64,000 nt of DNA, taken from assembly GCF_029968035.1 (NCBI RefSeq), contig NZ_JASCIQ010000024.1, positions 62,001 through 126,000 of the forward strand, read 5' to 3'. A program made the translations under genes and the position numbers. The DNA comes from Streptomyces cavernicola (GTDB taxonomy: Bacteria; Actinomycetota; Actinomycetes; Streptomycetales; Streptomycetaceae). Below are positions 1 to 8,921 of this stretch, piece after piece. The first letter of the stretch is position 1. Each line of letters begins with the position of its first letter. The notes under the pieces were generated by a model. The model saw nothing but the letters and a program-made list of their open reading frames with translations, did no database searches and was not told where the DNA came from.

Positions 1-81
1 ATGCAGCAGGCCACCGGCGGTCAGGAGGCCTACCACGGCGGCGAGGGCAGGGCAGCACTGCCGGCGGGGGCGGAGGGCTGA
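1..81 (+). CDS. 3' end of an unidentified gene
   Basis: Frame 1 is open from the window edge to a TGA at 79-81 and has the GC-rich third positions of Streptomyces coding sequence. The 26 visible residues end in LPAGAEG and are rich in Gly, Ala, Gln and Glu. They show no domain, so I do not name a product. The gene converges on the acyl-CoA dehydrogenase that follows, and a strong hairpin sits between them. The ATG at position 1 may be internal. Confidence 0.4.
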   Translation: MQQATGGQEAYHGGEGRAALPAGAEG

Positions 82-121
82 TCGGCGCCCCGCACCGAAC
101 GCGGGCCGAGGGCCCGAGGCG

Positions 122-148
122 GGCTCGGCTCACGCCGGGAGCCGAGCC
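122..148. terminator. hairpin between convergent genes
   Basis: GGCTCGGCT (122-130) pairs perfectly with AGCCGAGCC (140-148) across a 9-nt loop, in the gap between a plus-strand gene end and a minus-strand gene end. There is no U tract, as is usual in Streptomyces. It is probably a bidirectional terminator. Confidence 0.55.
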
Positions 149-190
149 GCGCCGCGCCCGCCGTAGGCCGGCGCGGCCTGCGCGTCGCCG

Positions 191-1366
191 CTACTTCGAC
201 TCCGGGCCCACCAAGTGGCGGGCGATCACGACGCGTTGGATCTGGTTGGTGCCCTCGACGATCTGCAGAACCTTCGCTTCGCGCATGAGGCGTTCGACGG
301 GGAAGTCCTGCGTGTAGCCGTACCCCCCGAGCACCTGGACGGCGTCCGTGGTGACGCGCATCGCGGTGTCGGTGCAGAACAGCTTGGCCATGGCGGCCTG
401 TCGGGAGAACGGCAGGCCCGCGTCGCGCAGCCGGGCCGCCGAGAGGTAGAGGGCGCGGCCGGCCTCTATCTGCGTCGCCATGTCGGCCAGCATGAAGCGC
501 AGGCCCTGGAAGTCGGCGATGGGGTGGCCGAATTGGCGGCGGTCCTTGGCGTACGCCGCGGCCTCGTCCAAAGCGGCCTGGGCCACGCCGATCGCGCAGG
601 CGGCGATGCCGAGGCGGCCGGAGTCGAGGGCGGAGAGGGCGATGGCGAAGCCCTGACCCTCCTCGCCGAGCCGGCGGGCGTCGGGGACCCGCACGCCGTC
701 GAAGTGGAGCTGAGAGGTGGGCGAGCCCTTCATGCCCATCTTCCGCTCTGGCGCGGCGGCGGACAGCCCCTCGGCGTCGCCCGGCACCAGGTAGGCCGTG
801 ATCCCCTTGGGGCCTTCGCCGCCGGAGCGGGCCATGACCGTGTAGAAGTCGGCGATGCCGCCGTGGGTGATCCAGGCCTTGCTGCCGTCGATCACCCAGC
901 CGTCCCCGTCCCGTACGGCCTTCGTGCGCAGCGAGGCGGCGTCGGAGCCGGCGGCGGGCTCGGAGAGGCAGTACCCCCCGAGGAGGCCGCCGCCGAGCAT
1001 CGCCGGGAGGTGCTCGGCCTGCTGCTCCTTCGTCCCGTACCCGGCGAGGGCGTGGGCGGCCAGCGTGTGCACACTGACGCCGAGGCCGACGGTGAGCCGG
1101 GCCGCGGCGAGCTCTTCGAGGACCTGGAGATAGACCTCGTACGGCTGGTCGCCGCCGCCGAACTCCGAGTCGTACGGCAGGCCGAGGAGGCCTGACTCGG
1201 AGAGCAGGGTGAAGACTTCGCGCGGGAACCGCCCCGCTTCCTCGCCCTCGGCTGCGGCCGGGGCGATCTCGCGCTGCGCGATCTCGCGGACGAGTGCGAG
1301 GAGGTCGCGGGCCTCCTCCGTGGGCAACTGACGCTCCACCTGCTGGTGCGGCGCACGGTCCGACAT
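191..1366 (-). CDS. acyl-CoA dehydrogenase (FadE family)
   Basis: A 391-residue FAD-dependent acyl-CoA dehydrogenase, which makes 2-enoyl-CoA from acyl-CoA and passes electrons to ETF. The N-terminal helical, central beta and C-terminal helical domains are all present. The sequence shows YCLSEPAAGSDA and WITHGG in the FAD/substrate region, a DRRQFGHPIADFQ segment, and VEGTNQIQ near the end. Glu371 in that motif is the catalytic base position of the MCAD/SCAD type. I start at the ATG at 1364-1366 because GGAGGAGAG lies just upstream; the open frame extends further 5' but without family similarity. It is transcribed away from the chitinase and shares a 417-bp intergenic region with it. Substrate unknown. 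Confidence 0.93.
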   Translation of the reverse strand: MSDRAPHQQVERQLPTEEARDLLALVREIAQREIAPAAAEGEEAGRFPREVFTLLSESGLLGLPYDSEFGGGDQPYEVYLQVLEELAAARLTVGLGVSVHTLAAHALAGYGTKEQQAEHLPAMLGGGLLGGYCLSEPAAGSDAASLRTKAVRDGDGWVIDGSKAWITHGGIADFYTVMARSGGEGPKGITAYLVPGDAEGLSAAAPERKMGMKGSPTSQLHFDGVRVPDARRLGEEGQGFAIALSALDSGRLGIAACAIGVAQAALDEAAAYAKDRRQFGHPIADFQGLRFMLADMATQIEAGRALYLSAARLRDAGLPFSRQAAMAKLFCTDTAMRVTTDAVQVLGGYGYTQDFPVERLMREAKVLQIVEGTNQIQRVVIARHLVGPESK

Positions 1367-1625
1367 GTCGTCGCTCTCCTCCCTGTCGGGCGCTGCGGCG
1401 TCGCATCGGGTGGGGTGCCGCAGGAGTCTGACTACCCGGCCACGGGCGGTGATTCGGGTCGCGAAACGGGGCTCGCCGGCGGCCGATGGGGCGAGTATGC
1501 CTGATGAATGGCCGCACGTCACCAGGTTCACGACCGTTCACTTCACTTCTCTCGTGAATGCGTGCGCGGCCTCCATGAACGGACCTCGCAGAGGTACACG
1601 AACCGGCCTGCGAACCCGCGCCCGG

Positions 1626-1663
1626 ATTGGTCCGAACCATTGACCGCACTGGTCTAGTCCTCT
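1626..1663 (+). promoter_or_regulatory. two DasR-like (dre) operators of the chitinase
   Basis: ATTGGTCCGAACCATT (1626-1641) and ACTGGTCTAGTCCTCT (1648-1663) lie in tandem 22 bp apart. Against the DasR consensus ACTGGTCTAGACCACT they match 11 and 14 of 16 positions. DasR is the GntR-family repressor released by N-acetylglucosamine metabolites, and Streptomyces chitinase promoters carry such paired 12-bp motifs. The first overlaps the -35 box and the second fills the spacer and touches the -10, so binding would block polymerase. Operator identity is inferred from motif and position. Confidence 0.8.
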
Positions 1664-1668
1664 ACTGT
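1640..1668 (+). promoter_or_regulatory. probable chitinase promoter (-35/-10)
   Basis: TTGACC (1640-1645), a 17-bp spacer and TACTGT (1663-1668) fit a vegetative sigma (HrdB-like) promoter. Transcription would begin near 1675, giving a leader of about 110 nt. The rest of the 1367-1783 gap (417 bp, divergent) shows no further feature; the acyl-CoA dehydrogenase promoter must lie in its left half. Confidence 0.6.
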
Positions 1669-1783
1669 TCCGGCGAACGCCTTACCGCGTTCATGTCAAT
1701 CCCGGCGCCGTGTCCCGACCCTCGGGGGCCCGCGCCCTGCGCAAGGTCAACAGCAGTTCCTCCCTCCCCCACGAGGAGACACC

Positions 1784-3022
<1,239 letters not shown>

Positions 3023-3039
3023 GCGGTGTCCGGTTTCTG

Positions 3040-3076
3040 CGCCGCGGGTGCCCTGGACGGCAACCGGCCCGCGGCG
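3040..3076 (+). terminator. hairpin after the chitinase
   Basis: CGCCGCGGG (3040-3048) pairs perfectly with CCCGCGGCG (3068-3076), starting 18 bp after the chitinase stop. The loop is long (19 nt) and there is no U tract. A likely terminator between convergent genes. Confidence 0.5.
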
Positions 3077-3135
3077 GGAGTCGGCGGGGCGGAGGGCCTG
3101 GTGCTCTTCGCCCCACCGGCGTGCGCGGACCAGGC

Positions 3136-3174
3136 GCTGGGGGGTGTCTCCCGCTGGGGGGTGTCTCCCCCTAG
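3136..3174. repeat. tandem 17-bp repeat resembling a palindromic-element end
   Basis: GCTGGGGGGTGTCTCCC occurs twice head to tail (3136-3152 and 3153-3169) and runs into CTAG (3171-3174). The same CTAGGGGG...GTCTC signature forms the ends of the 169-bp palindrome at 49488-49656. The CTAG holds the TAG stop of the small minus-strand gene here, as it does for rsmB there. Confidence 0.6.
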
Positions 3175-3323
3175 AGCAGTCCGGCCTGCGTGACGAACAT
3201 GGCGAGCACGACCACCAGGGTCCAGCCGAGTACGTGTTCCAGGATCTTCGGGCCGTCGTCCTTGGGGCCGCCGGTGCGGAGCCGGGCGCGGGCTTCTTCG
3301 ACGGTGGTGGCGGTCGCGGTCAT
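3171..3323 (-). CDS. small single-pass membrane protein, SCO1431 family
   Basis: A 50-residue protein. About 28 hydrophilic residues (MTATATTVEEARARLRTGGP, then KDDGPKILEH) are followed by one C-terminal membrane helix, VLGWTLVVVLAMFVTQAGLL. This layout matches the small conserved Streptomyces membrane protein family named after SCO1431; function unknown. I use the ATG at 3321-3323. An in-frame GTG five codons upstream (3336-3338) is possible, and neither has a strong ribosome binding site. The TAG stop lies in the CTAG of a repeat. Confidence 0.75.
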   Translation of the reverse strand: MTATATTVEEARARLRTGGPKDDGPKILEHVLGWTLVVVLAMFVTQAGLL

Positions 3324-3503
3324 GGCTGTCTCGCTCACGGTGGTACGGCAGGTGTCCCCCACTGGCCCGACCAGGGTGCCAGGGCAGGCCGCCGACGGGT
3401 TAGGACGTAGGTCACGCGGGCCCGGCCCGACCCCCTCCGCTAAGCTCCGCTGATCTTCGTACCCGGGGAATTCGTACCTCGGGGAGGAGACCTGGGAGGG
3501 GAC

Positions 3504-4091
3504 ATGGCAGAGAGCCTCAGCGGTGCGGGCACCGCGGATTCCGACAGACCCGAGAACGCCGACGGACCTGAGAGCACCGATGTGAGCACCGGGCCCGCGC
3601 CCGTGGAGCTGCGCTACCGGCCGCAGCCCGCCGACACCCTGGCCGGGCTCCGGGTCCGGGAGCGGATCAAGAAGGCCGGGTTCGTGGGGCGGATCCTGTT
3701 CCTGGTGGTCTGGGTGGGGCAGTGGCTGCTCGGCACCCTGCACCGGGGCTCGGTGGAGCCCGTCTCGACGGTGCTCGTCGCGCTGGTCGCGCTGTTCCTG
3801 TGGGGGTACCCGCGGATCCAGGCCGCGCATGTGCAGAAGCTCGTCGGCTGGCAGGGCGAGTACCGACTCACCGTCTCGGCGGAGGGGCTCCACTGCCGTA
3901 CGGACGACAGTGCCCTCACGCAGAACTGGACCTTCGTCGGCGGCTGGCGCGAGACCCGGGGCCACTTCGTGCTGATCAGCCGGGACCCGAACATCATGTG
4001 CCTGGACGTCATCCCCAAGCACGGCGCGAGCTCGCCGGAGGACGTGGACCGGCTGCGGGCCCTGCTCGACCTGCACGCCAGGCGCGTCTGA
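3504..4091 (+). CDS. YcxB-like C-terminal domain membrane protein
   Basis: A 195-residue protein. An acidic, Asp/Ser-rich N-terminus (1-35) is followed by a segment with RIKKAGFVGRILFLVVWVGQ and VSTVLVALVALFLWGYPRI, two membrane helices at about 58-78 and 87-103. A soluble C-terminal domain carries VSAEGLHCRTDDSALTQNW and FVLISRDPNIMCLDVIPK. Two helices followed by this beta-rich domain are typical of YcxB-like proteins of unknown function. GGGGAGGAGACC and GGGAGGGGAC precede the ATG. It stands alone between the chitinase region and the LysR gene. Confidence 0.75.
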   Translation: MAESLSGAGTADSDRPENADGPESTDVSTGPAPVELRYRPQPADTLAGLRVRERIKKAGFVGRILFLVVWVGQWLLGTLHRGSVEPVSTVLVALVALFLWGYPRIQAAHVQKLVGWQGEYRLTVSAEGLHCRTDDSALTQNWTFVGGWRETRGHFVLISRDPNIMCLDVIPKHGASSPEDVDRLRALLDLHARRV

Positions 4092-4179
4092 CAGCAACGG
4101 CGTGCGCGGGCCCGGCCTCGCCGGGTTCGGCCTCCGGCTGCTCGGCGGGACCTGGCAGCGCACCCCGTAGATTTCGGGG

Positions 4180-5217
4180 ATGGACGTCCGTCAGTTGGAG
4201 TACTTTCTCGCCGTCGTCGAGCACGGCGGCGTCAACCGGGCGGCAGCCGCGCTGCGCGTCGCCCAGCCCTCGCTTTCGCAGGCCGTCAGGAAGCTGGAGA
4301 AGGACCTGCGGACCGAGCTGTTCCACCGGGTCGGCCGGGGGCTGGTCCTCGCTCCGGCCGGTGAGGCCCTGGTCGGTCCGGCGCGGCAGATCCTGCGGGA
4401 CATCAGCTCCGCCCGCCAGGCCGTGCACGAGGTACGGGACGTGGAGCGGGGCCGGATCGACATCGCGTCCCTCTCGGACATCTCGACGGATCCGCTGTCG
4501 GTCTGGGTGGCGCACTTCCGGGTCAAGAACCCGAACGTCACCCTGCGCGTCGACGAACGCGACCATGTGTCCGACGTCCTGGAGCTGGTCAAGTCCGGAG
4601 CCTGCGAGCTCGGCGTGACGACGCTGCCGGTACCGCACGACGGGCTGACCGACGAGTTCCTGGTCACCCAGCAGTTCCTCCTGCTCCTGCCGCCCGGGAC
4701 CGAGGGCGAGCTGCCCCCGGTCGTCCCGCTCCGGTCGATGGCCGGCATCCCGCTGGTGATGGGGGAACGGAACACCCCGACCCGGGACTACATCGAGGGC
4801 ATGCTGCGCGAGAACGGGGTGGCCCCGCACATCGCCGTCGAGGTGCCGCAGCGGGGCGCGGTGGTGCCCATGGTGCTCTCCGGCGCCGGCGCGGCGATCG
4901 TCTCCCTCCGGGTCGCCATGGAGGCCCATCAGCGGGGCGCGGTCGTACGCGAGGTCGATCCGCCGCTGCAGCGACGGATCGGGATGGTGCACCGGTCCGG
5001 GCGGCTCACCAACGCGGCCGCGGCGTTCCTGGCGGAGACCAAGGCCGACCTGGCGTCGTGGAACCGCTCCTTTGACCGGCGAACGGCTTCGGGGCTGAGC
5101 CGGATCGAGGCTGCGGGGCAGGTGATGGCGGCGATGGAGAAGCGGCAGCTCGACCGCTTCAAGGCGCGGTCGCCGATCGCGGTCGAGGAGACCGGCGGCG
5201 ATGACCTCGACTCATAG
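4180..5217 (+). CDS. LysR-family transcriptional regulator
   Basis: A 345-residue LysR regulator. The N-terminal winged HTH (MDVRQLEYFLAVVEHGGVNR, then LRVAQPSLSQAVRKLE at about 28-43) is followed by a substrate-binding domain (about 90-295) with GRIDIASLSDISTDPL and a C-terminal extension. It lies directly upstream of, and in line with, the acyl-CoA catabolic cluster, which makes it the likely regulator; the effector would then be a CoA thioester or the imported acid. LysR genes more often lie divergent from their targets. The 121 bp to the next gene contain GGCAATTGGTC near 5238, a possible part of a binding site. Weak SD (TTTCGGGG). Confidence 0.9.
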   Translation: MDVRQLEYFLAVVEHGGVNRAAAALRVAQPSLSQAVRKLEKDLRTELFHRVGRGLVLAPAGEALVGPARQILRDISSARQAVHEVRDVERGRIDIASLSDISTDPLSVWVAHFRVKNPNVTLRVDERDHVSDVLELVKSGACELGVTTLPVPHDGLTDEFLVTQQFLLLLPPGTEGELPPVVPLRSMAGIPLVMGERNTPTRDYIEGMLRENGVAPHIAVEVPQRGAVVPMVLSGAGAAIVSLRVAMEAHQRGAVVREVDPPLQRRIGMVHRSGRLTNAAAAFLAETKADLASWNRSFDRRTASGLSRIEAAGQVMAAMEKRQLDRFKARSPIAVEETGGDDLDS

Positions 5218-5338
5218 GCAATCGCAGTCGATCCGCTCGGCAATTGGTCTTTGACGCTGTCGGTCGCGGGGACGTTTGATGTGGCGCAGTTCAGGACGCG
5301 GACAGCAAGCGATCAACTCCCGCTCACCGGAGGCGCCG

Positions 5339-6133
5339 ATGCCAGCACAGGTCTCATGCTCGATAGCCCAGCAGGTCGCGACCGTGACACTCGACAACCC
5401 CGAGCGCCGGAACGCCGTTTCGTTCCGGCTGCTCGGTGAACTGGAGGACGTACTCGGACACCTGGAAGCGGACCGCTCGGTGCGGGTCATCGTGCTGACG
5501 GGGTCCGGTTCGAGCTTCTGCGTCGGCGCCGACCTCGCCGCTCCCCCGGAGCTTCGGTCCCTGCGGGGCGACTCCTACGAGGAGGACTCGGCGCGGCTGC
5601 GCACGGCGAGCCATGTGGCCCAGCGCCTGCACTCGATGCCCCAGGTCACCGTGGCCGCGATCAACGGCGCCTGCGCGGGGGCCGGGCTCTCCCTGGCGCT
5701 CGCGGCCGACCTCCGGATCGCGTCCGAGGCCGCCGTCTTCAACACCGCGTTCCTGAGCGCGGGGCTCCCGGGCGACCTCGGCGGCGTCTGGTTCCTCACC
5801 CGGCTGCTCGGCGCCGCGCGGGCCCGTGAACTGTTCCTGCTGCCCGAGAAGTTCGACGCGCGCCGGGCGGCCGAGCTCGGCCTCGTCACCTCGGTCGCCG
5901 CCGCCGACGCGTTCGGTGCGCTCACGGATCGCGTCACCGCCCGCCTGGCGACCGCCGCTCCGCTCGCGGCGCGGGCCATGAAGCAGAACCTGCTCGCCGC
6001 TCAGACCCTGCCGCTGGCCGACTATCTCGGCGGCGAGGTCGACCGTATGGTCCGCTGCTTCCACACCGAGGACGCCCGCGAGGCGGCGGCCGCGTTCCTG
6101 GAGCGCCGTCGGCCCGTGTTCGCCGGCCGCTGA
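5339..6133 (+). CDS. enoyl-CoA hydratase/isomerase family protein
   Basis: A 264-residue crotonase-fold enzyme that hydrates 2-enoyl-CoA or isomerises a related thioester. It shows VTLDNPERRNAVS, an oxyanion-hole strand GSGSSFCVGADL, AAINGACAGAGLSLALAADL (second oxyanion glycine) and a C-terminal helical region ending ERRRPVFAG. The ATG at 5339 follows ACCGGAGGCGCCG; the longer open frame upstream lacks similarity. It lies after the LysR gene and before the MFS-led operon, and fits the hydration step after the acyl-CoA dehydrogenases. The two crotonase catalytic glutamates cannot be assigned with confidence, so isomerase or hydrolase activity remains possible. Confidence 0.88.
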   Translation: MPAQVSCSIAQQVATVTLDNPERRNAVSFRLLGELEDVLGHLEADRSVRVIVLTGSGSSFCVGADLAAPPELRSLRGDSYEEDSARLRTASHVAQRLHSMPQVTVAAINGACAGAGLSLALAADLRIASEAAVFNTAFLSAGLPGDLGGVWFLTRLLGAARARELFLLPEKFDARRAAELGLVTSVAAADAFGALTDRVTARLATAAPLAARAMKQNLLAAQTLPLADYLGGEVDRMVRCFHTEDAREAAAAFLERRRPVFAGR

Positions 6134-6144
6134 CCCGCCCCGGG

Positions 6145-6219
6145 CCCGCTGCCGCCGCCGAACCGACTCCCTCTGCCCGGCCGGCTCCCGCTGCCGAACC
6201 GCCCCCTGCCCGGCCGGCT
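6145..6219. repeat. imperfect direct repeat, GC-rich spacer
   Basis: Two copies of a 33-42 bp unit lie head to tail (6145-6186 and 6187-6219), sharing CCGCTGCCG, CGAACCG and CTGCCCGGCCGGCT. They sit in the 248-bp gap between the hydratase gene and the MFS gene, followed by CACCGGCCGGTG (self-complementary) near 6241. They may act as a terminator or simply be a local duplication. Confidence 0.5.
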
Positions 6220-6381
6220 GGGACCTTCACCCTCACCTTTCACCGGCCGGTGGCCGTCGGTCACTGCTGCCTCCCCTTCACGGCCCCCTCCGGCCGGCCT
6301 GTCCTGGCTCGGCCGGACCGTGCCCCCCCCTTCATTCGCCGCGCGCCGCACCCCCGCGCGCCGACACCGTTTGGAAACTCC

Positions 6382-7710
6382 ATGACTCCAACGGCACCCA
6401 CCTCGTCCCCCGGGACATCGACGTCCAGGCCCGCCGTGCGCCGCCAGGCCTGGGTCGTCACACTCCTGCTTCTCGCCTTCATGGTCCTCAACTTCGCCGA
6501 CAAGGCCGTACTCGGCTTCGCGGGCGTGCAGATCATCGAGGACCTGGGCATCACGCCGCAGCAGTTCGGTCTCGTCCAGAGCGCCTTCTTCTGGCTGTTC
6601 GCCGTGGGCGCCGTCCTGGTCGGCGCGCTCACCAGCCGGATCAACATCCGCCTGCTGGTCGCCGCCCTCATGGTGATCTGGATCCTGACCATGATCCCGC
6701 TGCTCTGGCAGGTCGGCTTCGCCGCGCTGCTCCTGTGCCGGGTCGTGCTCGGCTTCGCCGAAGGACCGGCGTACGCGCTGGCGACGCACATCGTGCACGC
6801 CTGGTTCCCGCCGGAGAAGCGCGGGCTTCCGGCGAGCATCGTCACCTCCGGCGCCTCGCTCGGCCCGCTCATCGCGGCACCGGTGCTGAGCTGGGTGATC
6901 GCCACCTGGTCCTGGCACGCCGCCTTCGGAGTGCTCGTCCTCGCCGGGGCGCTGTGGCTGGCGGCCTGGCTCACTCTGAGCAAGGACGCCCCGCGACAGC
7001 TCCCGGCGGACTCCGGCGCGGAGGGCCCCGAAGCCGCGGCGCACGCGCCGGTACGGGCGCCGCTCCGTGTCCTGCTCACCACGGGCACCGTGATCGGCAT
7101 CGGCTTCCTGACCTTCTTCGCCTACTGGTCGACCACGCTCAAGGTCTCCTGGCTCCCCCTCTACCTGAGCCAGGGACTCGGCTACGACGCGATCGACGTC
7201 GGCCGCCTCATCACCGTCCCGTACGCGGTCGCCGCGGCCGCTGCCATCGGCGCGGGGCTCCTTTCGAACCGGCTGACCGCCCGAGGGGTGTCCCGGCGGA
7301 TCACCCGCGGCTACCTGGCCGCCGGGCTCGTCGTCGCCTCCGGAGCGTCGATGTACCTGTTCACGGCGATCGGCAGGGGCCCGCTCCAGATGGTCTTCGT
7401 GACCCTCGCCTTCTCGCTCAACTCGGCCGCGTACGCGGTCGCGTTCACGGCGATCGGCGACGTGGTCGCCCCGAAGCAGCGGGGCGCGATCCTCGGCTGC
7501 CTGGTCGCCTTCTACAGCCTGGCCGGCGTCCTCGCGCCGCTCGTGCTCGGCCACTTCGTGGGCACGGCGACGGACACCGCGGCCGGCTACGGCCAGGGCT
7601 TCGCCCTCACGGGGCTCCTCATGACGGTCGGCGGAGCGCTCGCGGTGCTCCTCGTACGGCCCGAGCGCGACCTGGCGAAGATCCGTGCACGAGTGGAGGT
7701 CATGGCGTGA
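6382..7710 (+). CDS. MFS transporter, anion:cation symporter-like
   Basis: A 442-residue 12-helix major facilitator. The first loop region, VLNFADKAVLGFAGVQIIED, followed by GITPQQFGLVQSAFFWLFAV, resembles the ACS family of organic acid importers (phthalate, hexuronate, 4-hydroxyphenylacetate types). There is a long hydrophilic loop after TM6 (DAPRQLPADSGAEGPEAAA). Start: ATG at 6382 after GGAAACTCC; the upstream open frame is Pro/Arg-rich and unlikely to be translated. Its TGA overlaps the GTG of the next gene by 4 nt. It heads the catabolic operon and probably imports the carboxylic acid that is later activated. Substrate unknown. Confidence 0.9.
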   Translation: MTPTAPTSSPGTSTSRPAVRRQAWVVTLLLLAFMVLNFADKAVLGFAGVQIIEDLGITPQQFGLVQSAFFWLFAVGAVLVGALTSRINIRLLVAALMVIWILTMIPLLWQVGFAALLLCRVVLGFAEGPAYALATHIVHAWFPPEKRGLPASIVTSGASLGPLIAAPVLSWVIATWSWHAAFGVLVLAGALWLAAWLTLSKDAPRQLPADSGAEGPEAAAHAPVRAPLRVLLTTGTVIGIGFLTFFAYWSTTLKVSWLPLYLSQGLGYDAIDVGRLITVPYAVAAAAAIGAGLLSNRLTARGVSRRITRGYLAAGLVVASGASMYLFTAIGRGPLQMVFVTLAFSLNSAAYAVAFTAIGDVVAPKQRGAILGCLVAFYSLAGVLAPLVLGHFVGTATDTAAGYGQGFALTGLLMTVGGALAVLLVRPERDLAKIRARVEVMA

Positions 7711-8894
7711 ACGCGCCTCTGGAAGGGGTCCGGGTCGTCGACTTCGGACAGTTCATCGCGGCCCCGGCCGCCGCACAGATCCTGGGCGACCTGGGCGCCG
7801 ACGTCGTCAAGGTCGAGCCGGTCACCGGCGAGGCCGCCCGCGTGATCGGGCTGTACGGCGAGGCGATCCTGCGGACGTACAACCGCGGCAAACGCGCCGT
7901 CGCCCTCGATCTGAGGGATCCCCGCGGGCAGGAGATCGCCCACCGGTTGATCGAGGGCGCGGACATCGTCGTACAGAATCTGCGGCCCGGTGTGATGGAG
8001 CGCTTCGGGCTCGGCGCCTCCGCGGTACGGGCGAAGCGTCCCGAGGTCATCTACGCGACGGTGAGCGGGTTCGGCCTGCACGGCCCGTCGCGGAACAGGC
8101 CCGGTCTCGACATCGCCGCGCAGGCGGAGAGCGGGATCATGTCGGTCACCGGGGAGCGCGCGGGCGAGCCGCAGCGCGTGGGCTTCCCCGTCGTCGACGC
8201 GGCGGCGGGGCACGTACTCGCGCAGGCGGTGCTCGGCGCGTATGTGCGCAGGCTCCGTTTCGGCCGGGGCGACGAGGTGGAGGTCTCGCTCCTGGAGGTC
8301 GCCGTGCATCTGCAGGGGTCCAACTGGGGCGAGTACCTGCTGACCGGCGACCCGCCGCTGCGCAGCGGCAACGGCCAGCCCACGGTGGCCCCGGCCGCCG
8401 ACGTCATGCCGACCGCGGACGGCGCGCTCGTGGTCTCCGCCTACTCGGCGCCGCACTTCGAGAGGCTCTGCCGCCTGATCGGGCGGCCCGACCTCCCCGC
8501 GGACGAGCGCTTCGCCTCCAACCAGGCCCGCGTCGCCCACCGGGGCGAGCTGCTCACCGAGTTGCGCGCCGCCTTCGCCGAGTTGACCACCGACGAGGCG
8601 ATGGAGCTGCTGACGCCGAACGGTGTGGTGGCCGGCCGGATCGGCAGCTACGACGAGGTGATCAAGAACCCGGACGTGGTGGCGAGCGGCCTGTTCGTCG
8701 AGGCGCTCGGCGCCGACGGCACACCGCACACCACGCTCGGCTCGCCCTGGCAGCTGGGCAGCGCGCCCCGGACCCCCGGCAACGGCGCCCCCGCGCTGGG
8801 GCAGCACACCGCGGAGCTGCTGGGCCAACTCGGCTTCTCCGCACCGGAGATCGACGCTCTCGCCGCCGACTCCGTCGTCCACGTCAACGCCTGA
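7707..8894 (+). CDS. CaiB/BaiF family (class III) CoA-transferase
   Basis: A 395-residue formyl-CoA transferase-type enzyme, moving CoA between an acyl-CoA and a free acid. VRVVDFGQFIAAPAAAQILG and LGADVVKVEP start the Rossmann-like domain; YNRGKRAVALDL, LRPGVMERFGLG and GLDIAAQAESG follow, the last holding the expected catalytic Asp at about residue 135. It starts at GTG 7707, overlapping the MFS stop as GTGA, with GGAGG 7 nt upstream. In this operon it is the likely activation step: no acyl-CoA ligase is present, so the imported acid would be loaded by CoA transfer. Confidence 0.93.
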   Translation: MNAPLEGVRVVDFGQFIAAPAAAQILGDLGADVVKVEPVTGEAARVIGLYGEAILRTYNRGKRAVALDLRDPRGQEIAHRLIEGADIVVQNLRPGVMERFGLGASAVRAKRPEVIYATVSGFGLHGPSRNRPGLDIAAQAESGIMSVTGERAGEPQRVGFPVVDAAAGHVLAQAVLGAYVRRLRFGRGDEVEVSLLEVAVHLQGSNWGEYLLTGDPPLRSGNGQPTVAPAADVMPTADGALVVSAYSAPHFERLCRLIGRPDLPADERFASNQARVAHRGELLTELRAAFAELTTDEAMELLTPNGVVAGRIGSYDEVIKNPDVVASGLFVEALGADGTPHTTLGSPWQLGSAPRTPGNGAPALGQHTAELLGQLGFSAPEIDALAADSVVHVNA

Positions 8895-8921
8895 CCGATC
8901 AGGCCTCCCCAGGAGAGAACC

